Shown here piece by piece: positions 7,232-17,755 of a stretch of DNA of 64,000 bases; position 1 is the stretch's first letter, and each line of letters starts with the position of its first letter. The DNA is from Lachnospiraceae bacterium XBB2008 (GTDB taxonomy: Bacteria; Bacillota; Clostridia; Lachnospirales; Lachnospiraceae), in assembly GCA_900102235.1 (NCBI GenBank), contig FMVL01000008.1, positions 62,001 to 126,000 of the forward strand, written 5' to 3'. Below the pieces are notes generated by a model. The model was given only the letters and a program-made list of their open reading frames with translations. It made no database searches and had not been told where the DNA came from. A program made the translations under genes and the position numbers.

Positions 7232-10200
7232 ATGCCAAATGAAAAGGGAGAAGTCCAGATCAAAAAGACCAAAACAGCAGCGGATCTCATGGTAAAAACC
7301 GCTGATGATTTCGTTATTGTAGACCGGAATGAGATAAAGCCGGCCAACGACGATATTAATGTAAAGTACAGATCGGGGAAGAAAAAAGCCACTACAGCGG
7401 ATCTTAAGAAGAAGTCCGAAAAGGTACCCGTGACCGTTCCCGAAAAGAAGACGGCTCAGACTGAAACCGTTTCCTCCAAGAAGAAAGCCACAGGGACCGT
7501 TTCCGTAAAGAAGAAAGCCACAGGGACCGTTTCTGCCAAGAAGGGAGCAACCGGGAAAGTTTCCGCCAAGAAGCAGCTCGAAAACGAGAAGAATAAAAAA
7601 CTCGAGGATGCCAAGAAGCGCATAAAGGAGCTGCATGCCGAACTTAATGCAGAAGAAAAAGAGACTTTCAAGGGTCAGGCGTATCAGGATATCAACAGGA
7701 ATTATTACGGGGCTCTCTCGGCATCCGATATCAAGAAGCGCGCTCAGAATGCCATAAAGCGCCAGGATTATGCATCAAAGATAAGCAAATACGAGGCTTC
7801 AAAGAAGAAGATACGATACACCCATATCGATAAGGAGACCCTGAAAGAAAAGATCTCTCTGTTTAAGAAACTGCGTTCCGCTCCTTATGAGCTGGATGAT
7901 GATGAGAAGTTTACGGAGAACCTCGCGAAAAACTACGAGCTGTGCGAAGCTGCGGACCGCATGAAGCACTGGATCAATGAGGCGGCCGAAGGAGGCTTCA
8001 TGCCCGAAGGGGAGGATATGGCCGCTCTTCAGGAGAAGATCGCTGTTTTCGATGAGATAAAGATCTATCTCGATACCCAGTCGGATATGATGAAGAATCC
8101 TTATTACCAGTATATGGCCAAGGATGATGTCTCGTATACGGATGATGAACTTAAAAGATTACTGAATGCTACCAAGAATCCCGTGCTCAAGAATTATCTG
8201 AGCGATGTCAGGACCTTAAGAGGACTTCATTTCACACGGAGTAAAGGTATCAGTTCAACTGCCGATTATTCAAAAGCCGAAGGAAAAAGACGGGCCCAGA
8301 TCCTGGCGACCAGAGACGAGAAGCGTGAGATGATCGACAGGTTCTCCGATCTTGCGCTCAATATGAAGCCCAATAAGCGTTTTACGGATAAGGATTACGA
8401 TTCCAGATTTACCAGGAAACTGTTTGAGGAATCCCTGGCCCGGTTTAAGGCTATGAATATCAAAGATCTTCATTTTGCAAGCGTTAAGGACGTCGTCGAA
8501 CACTTTGAAGAGAACCAGTACATGTTTGACCAGATGCACGATCTTGAGCATCTGCTTCTCGTTGCGATACATCGTGGGCTTGCTCCGGCTGATGAGGAGA
8601 TGATCGAGCTCAGGGCCAAGATCGAGGCATTAAGTCTTGCGGAGAATATGATGGTTCACATCCAGAACAGGGTGATCAAATCTCCGGAAGATTTTCTCGA
8701 TAACATCACATATAAGGAATTAGAAGACGGTACCTATGAAAGTGTAAAAGCGCAATATGGTCAACAGGAACGGCCCGATCCTCCGAAATTCGGATGTGAT
8801 CTGAACAAATACCTCAAGTCTCTGACCAGGCTCCACAAACAGGAACACAAGGACAGGAAGAAGACAATAACTCTTATGTACGGTCTTTCTCACCCGGAAA
8901 AGGCGGAGGACGGATATGTTCCCGGAAGTATTTCCGAGGCCGAACTGGAGAAGCGCGCGGCCGAGTATCAGAAGAATGCCTATCATGCGCAATACATGCG
9001 CGGTCTGGAAGATTACATAATGAATATCAACGGTGCGCGTATCGGTTCCGTTGCCGCTGCTTATGCCCGGAAAAAGGGAGTAGAGTCTTTCGGAAGCTTC
9101 GGGCGTACATATAATCCTTTCCTTACCGGCAAATCCGCAGATGAGATCATCAGGGTAATAGACACCATGCAGACCGGAAGTGCCGAAGAAAAGGAAAAAC
9201 TCTGGATGGAAATAAGCGAAGAGGCTCATTCGGTCGATTTCAGCACATATGACACCCATGATGAGAAGACATTTTTCGCGAATGCGGCTGCCAGGTCGAG
9301 ACTTGCCAAAGTCATGGGCAATATCGGCGGAAGATCCTCCAGTGCTTCTCAATATATTAAAAATCATCCTGAAGTTCTCAAGAAGAATGAAGCCGTTTAT
9401 TCGACTAACTGTTCGTCTGATTATTCGTCCGCTTTTTCTCAGGCTTCTCTGTGCAGAAGGATGAGTGCGCTGGGGTATTCCGACTGGTTTGATACCGATA
9501 CGAATGCGATCAGCATGTTCTTGAACGGACTTGATGATGAATTACCTTCGTACACATTTACCATAAACGGCAAGCGTATTACCATAAGCAACGACGAAAA
9601 GAGCAGCATCGAAAAAGCATTGGGCCGCTATGCTTTCATGGTGGAGTCCGGAATTTCTCAGGTACATGCGGACAGGGCAAAAAAAGGTACCAGGGATGCG
9701 ACTTCAATCACATTTTACGATGAGCTTAAAGCTCAGGGTGTGGTACAGGCCGTTACCGATGAAGAACGTCATGAGATAGCGGATTTCCATAAACGGTTTG
9801 AAAAGAACTATAAAGCATCCAATGATCAATTTGTGAATGAGATCATAAAGGAATATGAGAAGGCCAACCCCGATTATAAACATAAGGACGGAATAAGGGT
9901 CGGGATCATATCCCATATGGCTACTCTTAACAAGGACAGCGACGAAGACGAGCTGAAGAAGGGTGTTAAACTCTACAAGGGTCTTATCGCAGATCAGGGT
10001 AAGAATGATACTGAATCAAAACAGGAGAGAACAGAAGCGATCGAAGAGATGTTCAGAACGATCATGGCTTTTGATATCAAACGCTTTGATTTCAGATCAT
10101 ACAAGGATATGATCTCGGATCCGCTCAGATTCGAGGAATGTTATGCCATCACACATCTTGCACAGGATGCGATCAATTATATAAACGAATATAAGAAGCT

Positions 10201-13200
10201 CAGGATTGATGAAACTGTAAACACCCGCCTGAGAGGTGTACATGTGGAAGAAATCCATGCCAGATGCGACATGCTGATGAGTGCATATCAATTCTTCGAT
10301 ACCGATTTTGCGGAGGTGATGTCATCCGATCAGGTGACCAAGACAGGCAAGAGCATTGATGATATCCTGCATCTGCCCCAGCCCGAGATAGACCAATACT
10401 ATGACGCGGCCGCCAAATCACACGATGCGGATCTTCTTAATTTCTGGATCAAAGTCAAGCAGATCACGACAGCGCTTGAAGGATTCGATATACAGGTTCC
10501 GATGAGCAATCTGGAGAGCCATTTCAGAGCCAAGCATGATCTTCGTGATAAGTCACGCGCCACCGAGGCTTACAATATCCTGAGTGAAACAGGGAGCGTA
10601 TTTGAGGGACTTAAGATCGAAGGGGTAAAGACAGCCGATGCCGTGATCGGTAAGTTTAATATCTCCACGATGTCCGAAGAAGCGTTTAAGGCTCAGTTCG
10701 TGACTGAATTTACCGAGAAGGATTACACGGTTTCCGAGCGCGAGTCAAAGCTATACAACAGCAAATCCAGACTGTATAAGAAGCGTCTGGCCTTCGAGAA
10801 AATGCTTGCAAAGAGTAATACCGCCAAGGATCAGATGCTGTCTGCCCGTAAAGATATCACCCTTGAAAACAGAATGGCCGTCGGTGAGAAGAACCTTAAA
10901 TTCTTAAGTGCGTTTTTCGACGGAAATGCCGACGGAGATAATGAGATCGTAAGGCTCTTTAATGAAAAGGATAAGACTGATGCGCTTGATATCCTGACAT
11001 GTCAGATCATGGAGATGGATCTTGAAGTTGATGTGTCTTCCGATGAGAATTTTGCCCTGAATTCAGACAAACTTGAAGAGATAAGCCGGAAAGCCATCGC
11101 ATATGATGCTCTCAGAAAGCAGAATCCCGAATATGATAAGCGGCTTATGAACCGCATGCCCGGAAGCATCCGGTCCGACCTCGAGCGTGTTGATGAACGC
11201 CTGAACCGGATGCTTGCGATCTCCGATTACTACAGGGCGCGTAAGATGCTGCTCTCAGATCCGTACTATATCCTGCATTACAATGATGAGATAAGTGCTG
11301 ATACCGATTCCGCAGCGACTGATGAGCAGAAGAGGGTCGCTGATCTGATCAAACTCGTAGCGGACTGTACTAAGCGTTTGGAAGGTCGGGAATACCGGTC
11401 AAGAGATGATGCACTGATCGACAGCGTACTTGATCATCAGGAAGCGTTAAGCAGACAGAGCGGATATATCACCGGCAGACCGGATCTCACCAAGGCAGAT
11501 CCTTCCAAGGCGCATTCCGCCCATGAAGAGATCAGAAGATATTTCAGACATGCCGGCATCGATGAACTGATCTCGGAAAAGGCGCAAAAGGAAGCGATCG
11601 CTAAGACCGATGAAGATAAACCATACCCCGAGGCTGAAAGGTATAAGACCGAAAACGCAAAAAACTACTATGACATGCTGAGAACATATAACAGGCTTGA
11701 TTCCAAGAATTCGGAAAGCCTGAGACTGGCTTTTACCGAAGATGAATGGAATCTCCGTGAAAAGATCTGTGCTCTGACGCTGGATAAAAACGGCAAGCAT
11801 ATAGATGAGCCTGTTTTTAAGGATCCGGTCACGGGTGAAACATGGACGATCCATACCAACATGCAGAGGCTCACATCAGATCTTATAAAAGTCTATTCAA
11901 AAGGCATGTCGGATGAAGAGGTCCTTGAGATGGTGGACGGACTGACCCTCATTCACAGGGCCGATATCGATCTGACGAATGAAGAGCAGCGAAAATATGT
12001 CAGGGAGAGATGGCTTGATTCCATGGAGAAGCTTTTCAGAATAGAGTATGAGAATGCCAAGCGTTACGAGAACACATACGGAACTCTGGTAGATGAACTG
12101 CCTTTGGGATGCTTTATGCAAACACTGGGTTCGGGCATGAAGGATTTTGTGTCCCGTAATCTGACAGGTCAGGAGAATGCCGAGATGTGCGATGATGCGG
12201 AGAAGCATTGTATTTCTGACGGTAAGGAGATGACAGTTGCGGATCTCCTTGTAAAGTACGGCAGGATCTCGGCTTCCGAGGTCATGGATCTGTACCAGCT
12301 TGTCCCGTCTTATTACCAGACGATCCATAGCGGTCAGAATAAGTACTTCCTGGATCACGTGGGATTTGCAAAGGAAGAATACAGCAAGGATGCAGTGTCT
12401 ACGTTCGCTGATGGAGATCTGGTGAGGGCGCAGTACATCAAGGACCATAAGAAGATCCGGGGACCGAAGATATCTCAGGCACAGAGCAGGAAGATCTGGA
12501 AGGCTGCGCTTAAATATGAGGATGATCATAACCTGACAGGCGGCCCGGTTTATACTGATTTCCAAAAGAATAAACTGGATCTGTATACTTCTTCCGAGAA
12601 AAAGGAGCTTAAGGAGAGAAGGAAGAAAGACGCCGGTCTGATGAACTTCTATAATTTCTCGATAGATGAGCGCTCGGAAGTACTTCTTAACAGGACAAAG
12701 ACCGCACTCGGACTTACCAAGGTAAGTGAGGATCTGGAGAAAACACTGAAGAAACTCATGATATTCCATCCGGGAATGTTAAAAACCGGAAAGATGAGAA
12801 AAGAGGGAGGCGAGACCGAAGTAAGCGGAACTCCGGAGTACATCGAACTGGTGAAGAAGTTTATCGGTATAGGTATTCCGGAAGACAATAAAACGGCAGC
12901 CAAGACTGAGGCCGCCAAAGCTTTCACTGATATGTGGACCAAACTCTTCAGAGGTTTCGATGAAGTGAAGACTCCCGATGATCTGATGAAGGGGAGCGGG
13001 TATGATAATGCTGAAAAGCAGGCCAGAAACAACCCCGATACTGTCATGGAGGGGTCACGTTTGTATGTCGGAGAAGTACGTCACAGGATGACGGATTTCA
13101 TAGAGGAAATGGCCGGCGGATCCGACGCATCCGATTTCATCACTCAGGACATAAAGGATCAGGTGAAGTCCAAAGCCAAATTACAGGTGCATCAGGAAAT

Positions 13201-16200
13201 CGTCAGAAATCTGGTGAAAAACAGCTTCTATCTGGATCTGAAGGATATAGGTTCCATGAGGAACACATATGCCGCGAAGATGTATCAGGAGATAGTTAAA
13301 TTATCCTATGATATGACTTCAGATCGATTTGATTTTGAAAAGGCTCTTAACGATCCCGGATTCAGGCAGAAACTCGAATACTTCGGCATCCGCACCGACA
13401 GACTGCTCGTATTCTATCAGACCACCGTCAAAGTAGACGGGATAGATGTTGACGCTGATCTGTTCACAGAGGAACTTGATGAGAGCAAGCTTCTCTTCGA
13501 GGAGAATACGACAGAAGAAACTAAGGAAGAGAAGAAAGAAGAGAAGAAGGAAGAGAAGAAGGAAGAAAAGAAGGAAGAGAAGGCCGGACCTGATGTTCAG
13601 GCAGCTCCCGCCATGCAGGCAGCTCCCGCGCAGATCGATATCAATACGCTGGATGGTATAGAAGCCGCCAAGAAACTCTCGTATGAGAAACGTGTTGATA
13701 TATTCACACCCGCAGCCAAGAAGATCCATGAGGATGCGCTTGCACCCGTACTTGCATCGATGAATCTTCAGATGCCTCAGACCGGAGAGAATCTGGCCAT
13801 AATAAGGCAGTCCTTCAACGAGACCGTGATAGAAAACGGAGTACAGAAGATCAGGTGGAGAGCAGGTGTCTCTGAAGATGTCAAGAAGCATATCGAATGG
13901 CTCGGAGGATACTATATCACCGGCGATGAGACTCTGGATCAGAACATAAATCTGGCACCCATCAACAGGATGGCGATACCGGCAGATCTTAATGCGGTTT
14001 CCGATTATACGAACCTTGAAAATGTGTGTGAGCCTCAGGTAGGTCAGAACTGCTACTGTGTGGCCGGACAGATGATCTTTAACCAGTTTGTGGCCCGCAA
14101 AAAAGGTACCCAAAACGTCACAAAGCTCATCAACCAGCATGATTTCAGGGGATACATGCCTACCATCAGAAAGTACTCCCCCGAAATGGCAAATGCCGGC
14201 ATAAGTCTGGAAGAGTACAATTCCGCCGTGTCGGAGATAAAAGAGTATTGCGGGCAGCATGCCAACAGACCCGGCAATATATATGAACTGGGTGATTACC
14301 TGTTTGATAAGCTTGACGAGCAGGGATATTCAAACAACATGATCCGCAGGATGGTATTTAATGTACCGAAGTCGGATGAAGAACGAAACGCTGCCAAAGC
14401 CAACAACATGAAGGCCGTGATGATGAACAAGGTGGCCGGGATCATAAACGCCGGAGGTATCGTGGCACTGTCCACATTCTCTTCCACCGGATTTGCTCAT
14501 TATGTCACGGTAACCGGAATAAGCGGCGACAAATTAATGGTATTGGATTCGAGCGGCTACGGCGGGACTACAAAGATTGAAGACATTTCCAATTATATCG
14601 GCCCTGATACGACCGTGGAACTTACCTGGATCGATGATGCAAAGACACCCGAAGAACTGACCGGAGAATTCTCGGAACTTAAGTATGATGCGCAGAGCGG
14701 ATATTCCGTAAACGATCTTACGAGAGCCATCCTTTCTCCTGCACAGAATAAGGGTATCAGTGTTAAGAAGACAGCTGCCGAAATGGGTAATGATATGGAA
14801 GGCATCCTTGAGTTTGCTTATATCCGTAACCCCATGAAGCAGATCGAAGGTGTTCCTCTCAATCAGTATGATATGCAGGTTGCGGCTCCCGTTACGATCG
14901 AAAAGTCTGTTACTGCCGAAGTTCCCGTTACGACCGAGGCACCTGTCACTGCCGAGGTTCCCGTCACGACTGAAGCCCAAGCTATCATCGACGTGACCGA
15001 AGAAGCCCTCAACGCGTTTCGCGGGAAGATGGATGCCCGGATTAGCCCGAGCGAGAAGGCGATGGAGGCAAGTGAAGAAGTCTGGGTCAAACAGGCTATA
15101 GAAGCAAAAGGAAAATCCGGATATGACAGGGGCAGCGGAAGATTCATCAGGCGCTGGCTCAGCGGATATGCCGCTATAAACGGCACTTCCGAAAAAGAAA
15201 TTCTGCAGATGTACAGAAATCTACTCATCCATGATAAAAGTGCCTCGGAAGCCATGCTGACCGAAAAGTGCCATACGATGGAGAAGATCTTCGAAATGAT
15301 CATGAAATTTGATATCAATAAACTCAGATTTGATGATTTTGCGCAGCTGATCGGAGATGATAAGTTATACACTCTGATCATGACAGGCAGCATGAGTGAC
15401 CTCCATCCGGCCCAGTTCAGATGGTATGAGGGGATGATCGACAGGAAGGAGATCGGGACCACTCTCAACAAAGATGAACTTAAGGAAGTCATGGCCAGAT
15501 GGAATCTGCTCCATATGCTTTCCATGCCTTTCAATGTAGGTCCGAGAGTTCTTCTGGAGTGCAAAAAGAGGAACCTTGATCTGAATGAACTCCTGTCTCT
15601 TTCTCAGGAAAAAATGCTCGAAATAATCGAGAAGCTGAGAAATGATAAGGATATTGAATTCTATCAGTCTGTCATGGTAGTCCAGACCGGCTTAAAAGAA
15701 GCATTCATGAAACCAGGCGCAGATCCTGTCGAAGCATTAAAGCAGATGCGTACCAAGACCTACAAGCTTGGCGACGATAAGTCCGAAGAAGTGATAAAGA
15801 AACTATCGAACGTGAAGCTTGTCATGGAAGAGGAGCAGGCAGAAACCACACAGGAAGAAGCTCCGGAGGAATTTGCGGACACCTTTGAAGGCTACGATGA
15901 AGACATGATCCATGAGGAAGATCTGGGAGTAAACTTTGATGCCGGTGAAGCCATAGAGAAGTATGATCCGGAAGATGAACTTACCGGTTATGTTCCCGAT
16001 CGGATAGTAATGGAGCATCTGGCGGATGATCTTGACATTGAAGCCAGGATCAGGGATCAGGCTGAATACGATAAGATCGAGGTCGGGATCGAAATGCAGG
16101 AAGAACGTATGGCGAGGCTCAATCAGGAGGTAAAGAATAGGGAGAAAGAACCCGGAATAGCTTTGCCTGACGGTTTCTTTGTCACGGCTTCCAAAGAAAA

Positions 16201-17062
16201 GGCGAAGAAAGGATCTTTTTCCGCGAAATTTAAAGAATCTGCATCTCCTTTCATTCAAAGTATCGAGAAGTTCGGCTCCGATCTGTGTGCAAAGAATGCT
16301 CTGATCAAATCCATGGGTATCGAAAGCCCCATTGAACTTGTTCATGTGGGAACGGTTCCCTTAAAAGAGTATGTTAAGCAGGAGTACAACTACAGCGGTG
16401 ACGATATAAACGTACTTAAGAACTATGCAGCCATGATAGCGGGCAAGATGGAGGGTACCATCGCATTCCTTATACCTAAGGAGGTTGATGGCGAGGTAAA
16501 ATATGAACCTAAGAACCTCCCTGTTGATGCGAAGACAAAGGACCAGTTATATTATCGCCAGAGGGGTATCAGGACGGAACAGAATCTCAGAGGCCAGGTT
16601 ACATTGGAAGTCGCTGAAAAAGCCGGAAGAGCCTTCAGAAAAAAGAAGAAAAATGCGATCCCGGAAATGGAAGGTATCGAAAATCTGGCAGACCGCATAA
16701 AGACGGCAAAGCCCGGAACCGATATGAGATATCTCCAGTTTGTAAGCAGTTTCGAAGCGTTCTATCAGGCAGTGGAAAGATTCGCATATGAGAAGGTAGG
16801 CAGAGGTGATCTCGCCAGGATCAGAGCCTATGTAAATGAGGCTCTCGGTGATGCCGAATCGTATTCGCACCGCAAAAAACTCACTCAGGAAAGACACAGG
16901 ATCGCAAAGGATGCCGTAGCGATCCTTACGGAACAGAAAGCACTTTTTGACGCGGTCCTGAGTAAGGGAGTTCTGTCCGAAGATGGTAACAAAGCATCTT
17001 TTGCACAGATTTATAAAAGCGGACGGGCTCTTGTTAAAACAGGCAAAAATCAGAAAAAGTAG
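7232..17062 (+). CDS. Giant multidomain protein, 3276 aa, with papain/C39-like cysteine peptidase
   Basis: No signal peptide is visible. In order: a lysine-rich tail with three to four copies of a KKKATGTVS-type decapeptide (residues about 79-114); a helical region of about 1950 residues that aligns along its length with the 3483-residue protein; a pure E/K linker (about 2095-2118); and a cysteine-peptidase-like domain with QNCYCVAGQ (Cys2274/Cys2276), FAHYVTVTG (His2423) and VLDSSGYGG (Asp2439), the Cys-His-Asp order of papain and C39 folds. A Thr/Val/Pro repeat follows (about 2551-2585). A second copy of the IFxxIMxFDI module comes next (about 2590-2860), and a YAAMIA module near residue 3064 closes the protein. 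The start has a good GGAGGG site. It is probably an effector-like or processing protein; the function is unknown. Confidence 0.85.
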   Translation: MPNEKGEVQIKKTKTAADLMVKTADDFVIVDRNEIKPANDDINVKYRSGKKKATTADLKKKSEKVPVTVPEKKTAQTETVSSKKKATGTVSVKKKATGTVSAKKGATGKVSAKKQLENEKNKKLEDAKKRIKELHAELNAEEKETFKGQAYQDINRNYYGALSASDIKKRAQNAIKRQDYASKISKYEASKKKIRYTHIDKETLKEKISLFKKLRSAPYELDDDEKFTENLAKNYELCEAADRMKHWINEAAEGGFMPEGEDMAALQEKIAVFDEIKIYLDTQSDMMKNPYYQYMAKDDVSYTDDELKRLLNATKNPVLKNYLSDVRTLRGLHFTRSKGISSTADYSKAEGKRRAQILATRDEKREMIDRFSDLALNMKPNKRFTDKDYDSRFTRKLFEESLARFKAMNIKDLHFASVKDVVEHFEENQYMFDQMHDLEHLLLVAIHRGLAPADEEMIELRAKIEALSLAENMMVHIQNRVIKSPEDFLDNITYKELEDGTYESVKAQYGQQERPDPPKFGCDLNKYLKSLTRLHKQEHKDRKKTITLMYGLSHPEKAEDGYVPGSISEAELEKRAAEYQKNAYHAQYMRGLEDYIMNINGARIGSVAAAYARKKGVESFGSFGRTYNPFLTGKSADEIIRVIDTMQTGSAEEKEKLWMEISEEAHSVDFSTYDTHDEKTFFANAAARSRLAKVMGNIGGRSSSASQYIKNHPEVLKKNEAVYSTNCSSDYSSAFSQASLCRRMSALGYSDWFDTDTNAISMFLNGLDDELPSYTFTINGKRITISNDEKSSIEKALGRYAFMVESGISQVHADRAKKGTRDATSITFYDELKAQGVVQAVTDEERHEIADFHKRFEKNYKASNDQFVNEIIKEYEKANPDYKHKDGIRVGIISHMATLNKDSDEDELKKGVKLYKGLIADQGKNDTESKQERTEAIEEMFRTIMAFDIKRFDFRSYKDMISDPLRFEECYAITHLAQDAINYINEYKKLRIDETVNTRLRGVHVEEIHARCDMLMSAYQFFDTDFAEVMSSDQVTKTGKSIDDILHLPQPEIDQYYDAAAKSHDADLLNFWIKVKQITTALEGFDIQVPMSNLESHFRAKHDLRDKSRATEAYNILSETGSVFEGLKIEGVKTADAVIGKFNISTMSEEAFKAQFVTEFTEKDYTVSERESKLYNSKSRLYKKRLAFEKMLAKSNTAKDQMLSARKDITLENRMAVGEKNLKFLSAFFDGNADGDNEIVRLFNEKDKTDALDILTCQIMEMDLEVDVSSDENFALNSDKLEEISRKAIAYDALRKQNPEYDKRLMNRMPGSIRSDLERVDERLNRMLAISDYYRARKMLLSDPYYILHYNDEISADTDSAATDEQKRVADLIKLVADCTKRLEGREYRSRDDALIDSVLDHQEALSRQSGYITGRPDLTKADPSKAHSAHEEIRRYFRHAGIDELISEKAQKEAIAKTDEDKPYPEAERYKTENAKNYYDMLRTYNRLDSKNSESLRLAFTEDEWNLREKICALTLDKNGKHIDEPVFKDPVTGETWTIHTNMQRLTSDLIKVYSKGMSDEEVLEMVDGLTLIHRADIDLTNEEQRKYVRERWLDSMEKLFRIEYENAKRYENTYGTLVDELPLGCFMQTLGSGMKDFVSRNLTGQENAEMCDDAEKHCISDGKEMTVADLLVKYGRISASEVMDLYQLVPSYYQTIHSGQNKYFLDHVGFAKEEYSKDAVSTFADGDLVRAQYIKDHKKIRGPKISQAQSRKIWKAALKYEDDHNLTGGPVYTDFQKNKLDLYTSSEKKELKERRKKDAGLMNFYNFSIDERSEVLLNRTKTALGLTKVSEDLEKTLKKLMIFHPGMLKTGKMRKEGGETEVSGTPEYIELVKKFIGIGIPEDNKTAAKTEAAKAFTDMWTKLFRGFDEVKTPDDLMKGSGYDNAEKQARNNPDTVMEGSRLYVGEVRHRMTDFIEEMAGGSDASDFITQDIKDQVKSKAKLQVHQEIVRNLVKNSFYLDLKDIGSMRNTYAAKMYQEIVKLSYDMTSDRFDFEKALNDPGFRQKLEYFGIRTDRLLVFYQTTVKVDGIDVDADLFTEELDESKLLFEENTTEETKEEKKEEKKEEKKEEKKEEKAGPDVQAAPAMQAAPAQIDINTLDGIEAAKKLSYEKRVDIFTPAAKKIHEDALAPVLASMNLQMPQTGENLAIIRQSFNETVIENGVQKIRWRAGVSEDVKKHIEWLGGYYITGDETLDQNINLAPINRMAIPADLNAVSDYTNLENVCEPQVGQNCYCVAGQMIFNQFVARKKGTQNVTKLINQHDFRGYMPTIRKYSPEMANAGISLEEYNSAVSEIKEYCGQHANRPGNIYELGDYLFDKLDEQGYSNNMIRRMVFNVPKSDEERNAAKANNMKAVMMNKVAGIINAGGIVALSTFSSTGFAHYVTVTGISGDKLMVLDSSGYGGTTKIEDISNYIGPDTTVELTWIDDAKTPEELTGEFSELKYDAQSGYSVNDLTRAILSPAQNKGISVKKTAAEMGNDMEGILEFAYIRNPMKQIEGVPLNQYDMQVAAPVTIEKSVTAEVPVTTEAPVTAEVPVTTEAQAIIDVTEEALNAFRGKMDARISPSEKAMEASEEVWVKQAIEAKGKSGYDRGSGRFIRRWLSGYAAINGTSEKEILQMYRNLLIHDKSASEAMLTEKCHTMEKIFEMIMKFDINKLRFDDFAQLIGDDKLYTLIMTGSMSDLHPAQFRWYEGMIDRKEIGTTLNKDELKEVMARWNLLHMLSMPFNVGPRVLLECKKRNLDLNELLSLSQEKMLEIIEKLRNDKDIEFYQSVMVVQTGLKEAFMKPGADPVEALKQMRTKTYKLGDDKSEEVIKKLSNVKLVMEEEQAETTQEEAPEEFADTFEGYDEDMIHEEDLGVNFDAGEAIEKYDPEDELTGYVPDRIVMEHLADDLDIEARIRDQAEYDKIEVGIEMQEERMARLNQEVKNREKEPGIALPDGFFVTASKEKAKKGSFSAKFKESASPFIQSIEKFGSDLCAKNALIKSMGIESPIELVHVGTVPLKEYVKQEYNYSGDDINVLKNYAAMIAGKMEGTIAFLIPKEVDGEVKYEPKNLPVDAKTKDQLYYRQRGIRTEQNLRGQVTLEVAEKAGRAFRKKKKNAIPEMEGIENLADRIKTAKPGTDMRYLQFVSSFEAFYQAVERFAYEKVGRGDLARIRAYVNEALGDAESYSHRKKLTQERHRIAKDAVAILTEQKALFDAVLSKGVLSEDGNKASFAQIYKSGRALVKTGKNQKK
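7466..7573 (+). repeat. 30-bp tandem repeat coding for a lysine-rich decapeptide
   Basis: Three full units and one partial unit of 30 bp, beginning at 7466, 7496, 7526 and 7556, encode KKKATGTVSx-type decapeptides in the N-terminus of the 3276-residue protein. The repeats are contiguous and in frame, with units 1 and 2 nearly identical. The lysine-rich, alanine/threonine-containing units resemble histone-H1-like tails, so nucleic-acid or anionic-surface binding is possible. Confidence 0.8.
14881..14990 (+). repeat. Degenerate repeat coding for VTTEAPVTAEVP linker
   Basis: Several imperfect units of about 18-36 bp encode alternating PVTTEA and PVTAEV hexapeptides between the cysteine-peptidase domain and the following helical module of the 3276-residue protein. 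The composition suggests an extended flexible linker. Such tracts vary in length between strains by slippage or recombination. Confidence 0.7.
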
Positions 17063-17077
17063 GAACAGGTGTCAGAT

Positions 17078-17755
17078 ATGAATTATTACGGAACGGCAAG
17101 TCTGATCATGGATGGAACCGCGGTGTTTATCCTGGCGGGGATGTTGATCTACACATCCCTGTATCGCAGGCGTGGGACGATTGCGGATAAAGTGTTTTTT
17201 GCACTTATCCTGGCGGATATCATCGCTGCTGTTTCCGATGGCATCGTAAGCGTATCGGATGTCTTTGGCATTTCGCTTGGATCAGCTTTGCATCCGGTCA
17301 TATATTCGGTATTTTTTCTCGCGATAGATGCATTTTCGTTCCTGTTTTGCGTATACCAGATGTACAGGATGAAATGGGAGAAGGGAAGGATCAGCAAGAT
17401 GATCCCGATTCTGTGCATACCGGAACTGATACTTGTCATCCTGCTTTTTGTCTGCGTATTTACCGGCAATCTGTATAACCTGTATACGGGAGTGATAACA
17501 CTGGGGAATATATCGGTATCCGCGTATTATTTCCTCAGTATCGCTCCTATGATCATATGCGGAGTATTCACTGTCTGTGTCTCATTTAAGCAGAGCAGAC
17601 AGATACTCATACCGATATCACTTCTTATCATCGTACATATCTGTCTGACAGTAGCATCCGTATCAAATGTTACTCCGCTGTTTCTGTCGATATATCTGAT
17701 GTTCGCGCATCTCCTTATAATGAGAGATTCTTTCTATGGGGAGGCCGTTGGATAA
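17078..17755 (+). CDS. Seven-transmembrane protein without output domain
   Basis: The product has about seven hydrophobic segments of 18-25 residues and little else, in a layout like the membrane part of 7TM sensor proteins. No kinase, cyclase or other output domain follows. A GTG at 17069 is in frame, but AGGTG at 17067-17071 stands 6 bases before the ATG at 17078, so that ATG is chosen (225 residues). It overlaps the next 7TM gene by one base, and the two are similar in topology. They may form a heteromeric membrane sensor or anchor. It is one of the few integral-membrane proteins encoded in unit A, between the two giant-protein cassettes. Confidence 0.8.
   Translation: MNYYGTASLIMDGTAVFILAGMLIYTSLYRRRGTIADKVFFALILADIIAAVSDGIVSVSDVFGISLGSALHPVIYSVFFLAIDAFSFLFCVYQMYRMKWEKGRISKMIPILCIPELILVILLFVCVFTGNLYNLYTGVITLGNISVSAYYFLSIAPMIICGVFTVCVSFKQSRQILIPISLLIIVHICLTVASVSNVTPLFLSIYLMFAHLLIMRDSFYGEAVG

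Noticed and set aside
7466-7573. 30-bp repeats as a CRISPR array
   Set aside because: The units are contiguous with no unique spacers, stay in frame and encode a regular decapeptide; no cas gene is present.
11897-14260. Long open frames on the minus strand opposite the 3276-aa gene (11897-12769 and 13319-14260)
   Set aside because: They lie wholly inside a coding region whose frame is supported by a paralogue along its length, have no ribosome site, and encode cysteine- and histidine-rich low-quality sequence typical of antisense shadows.
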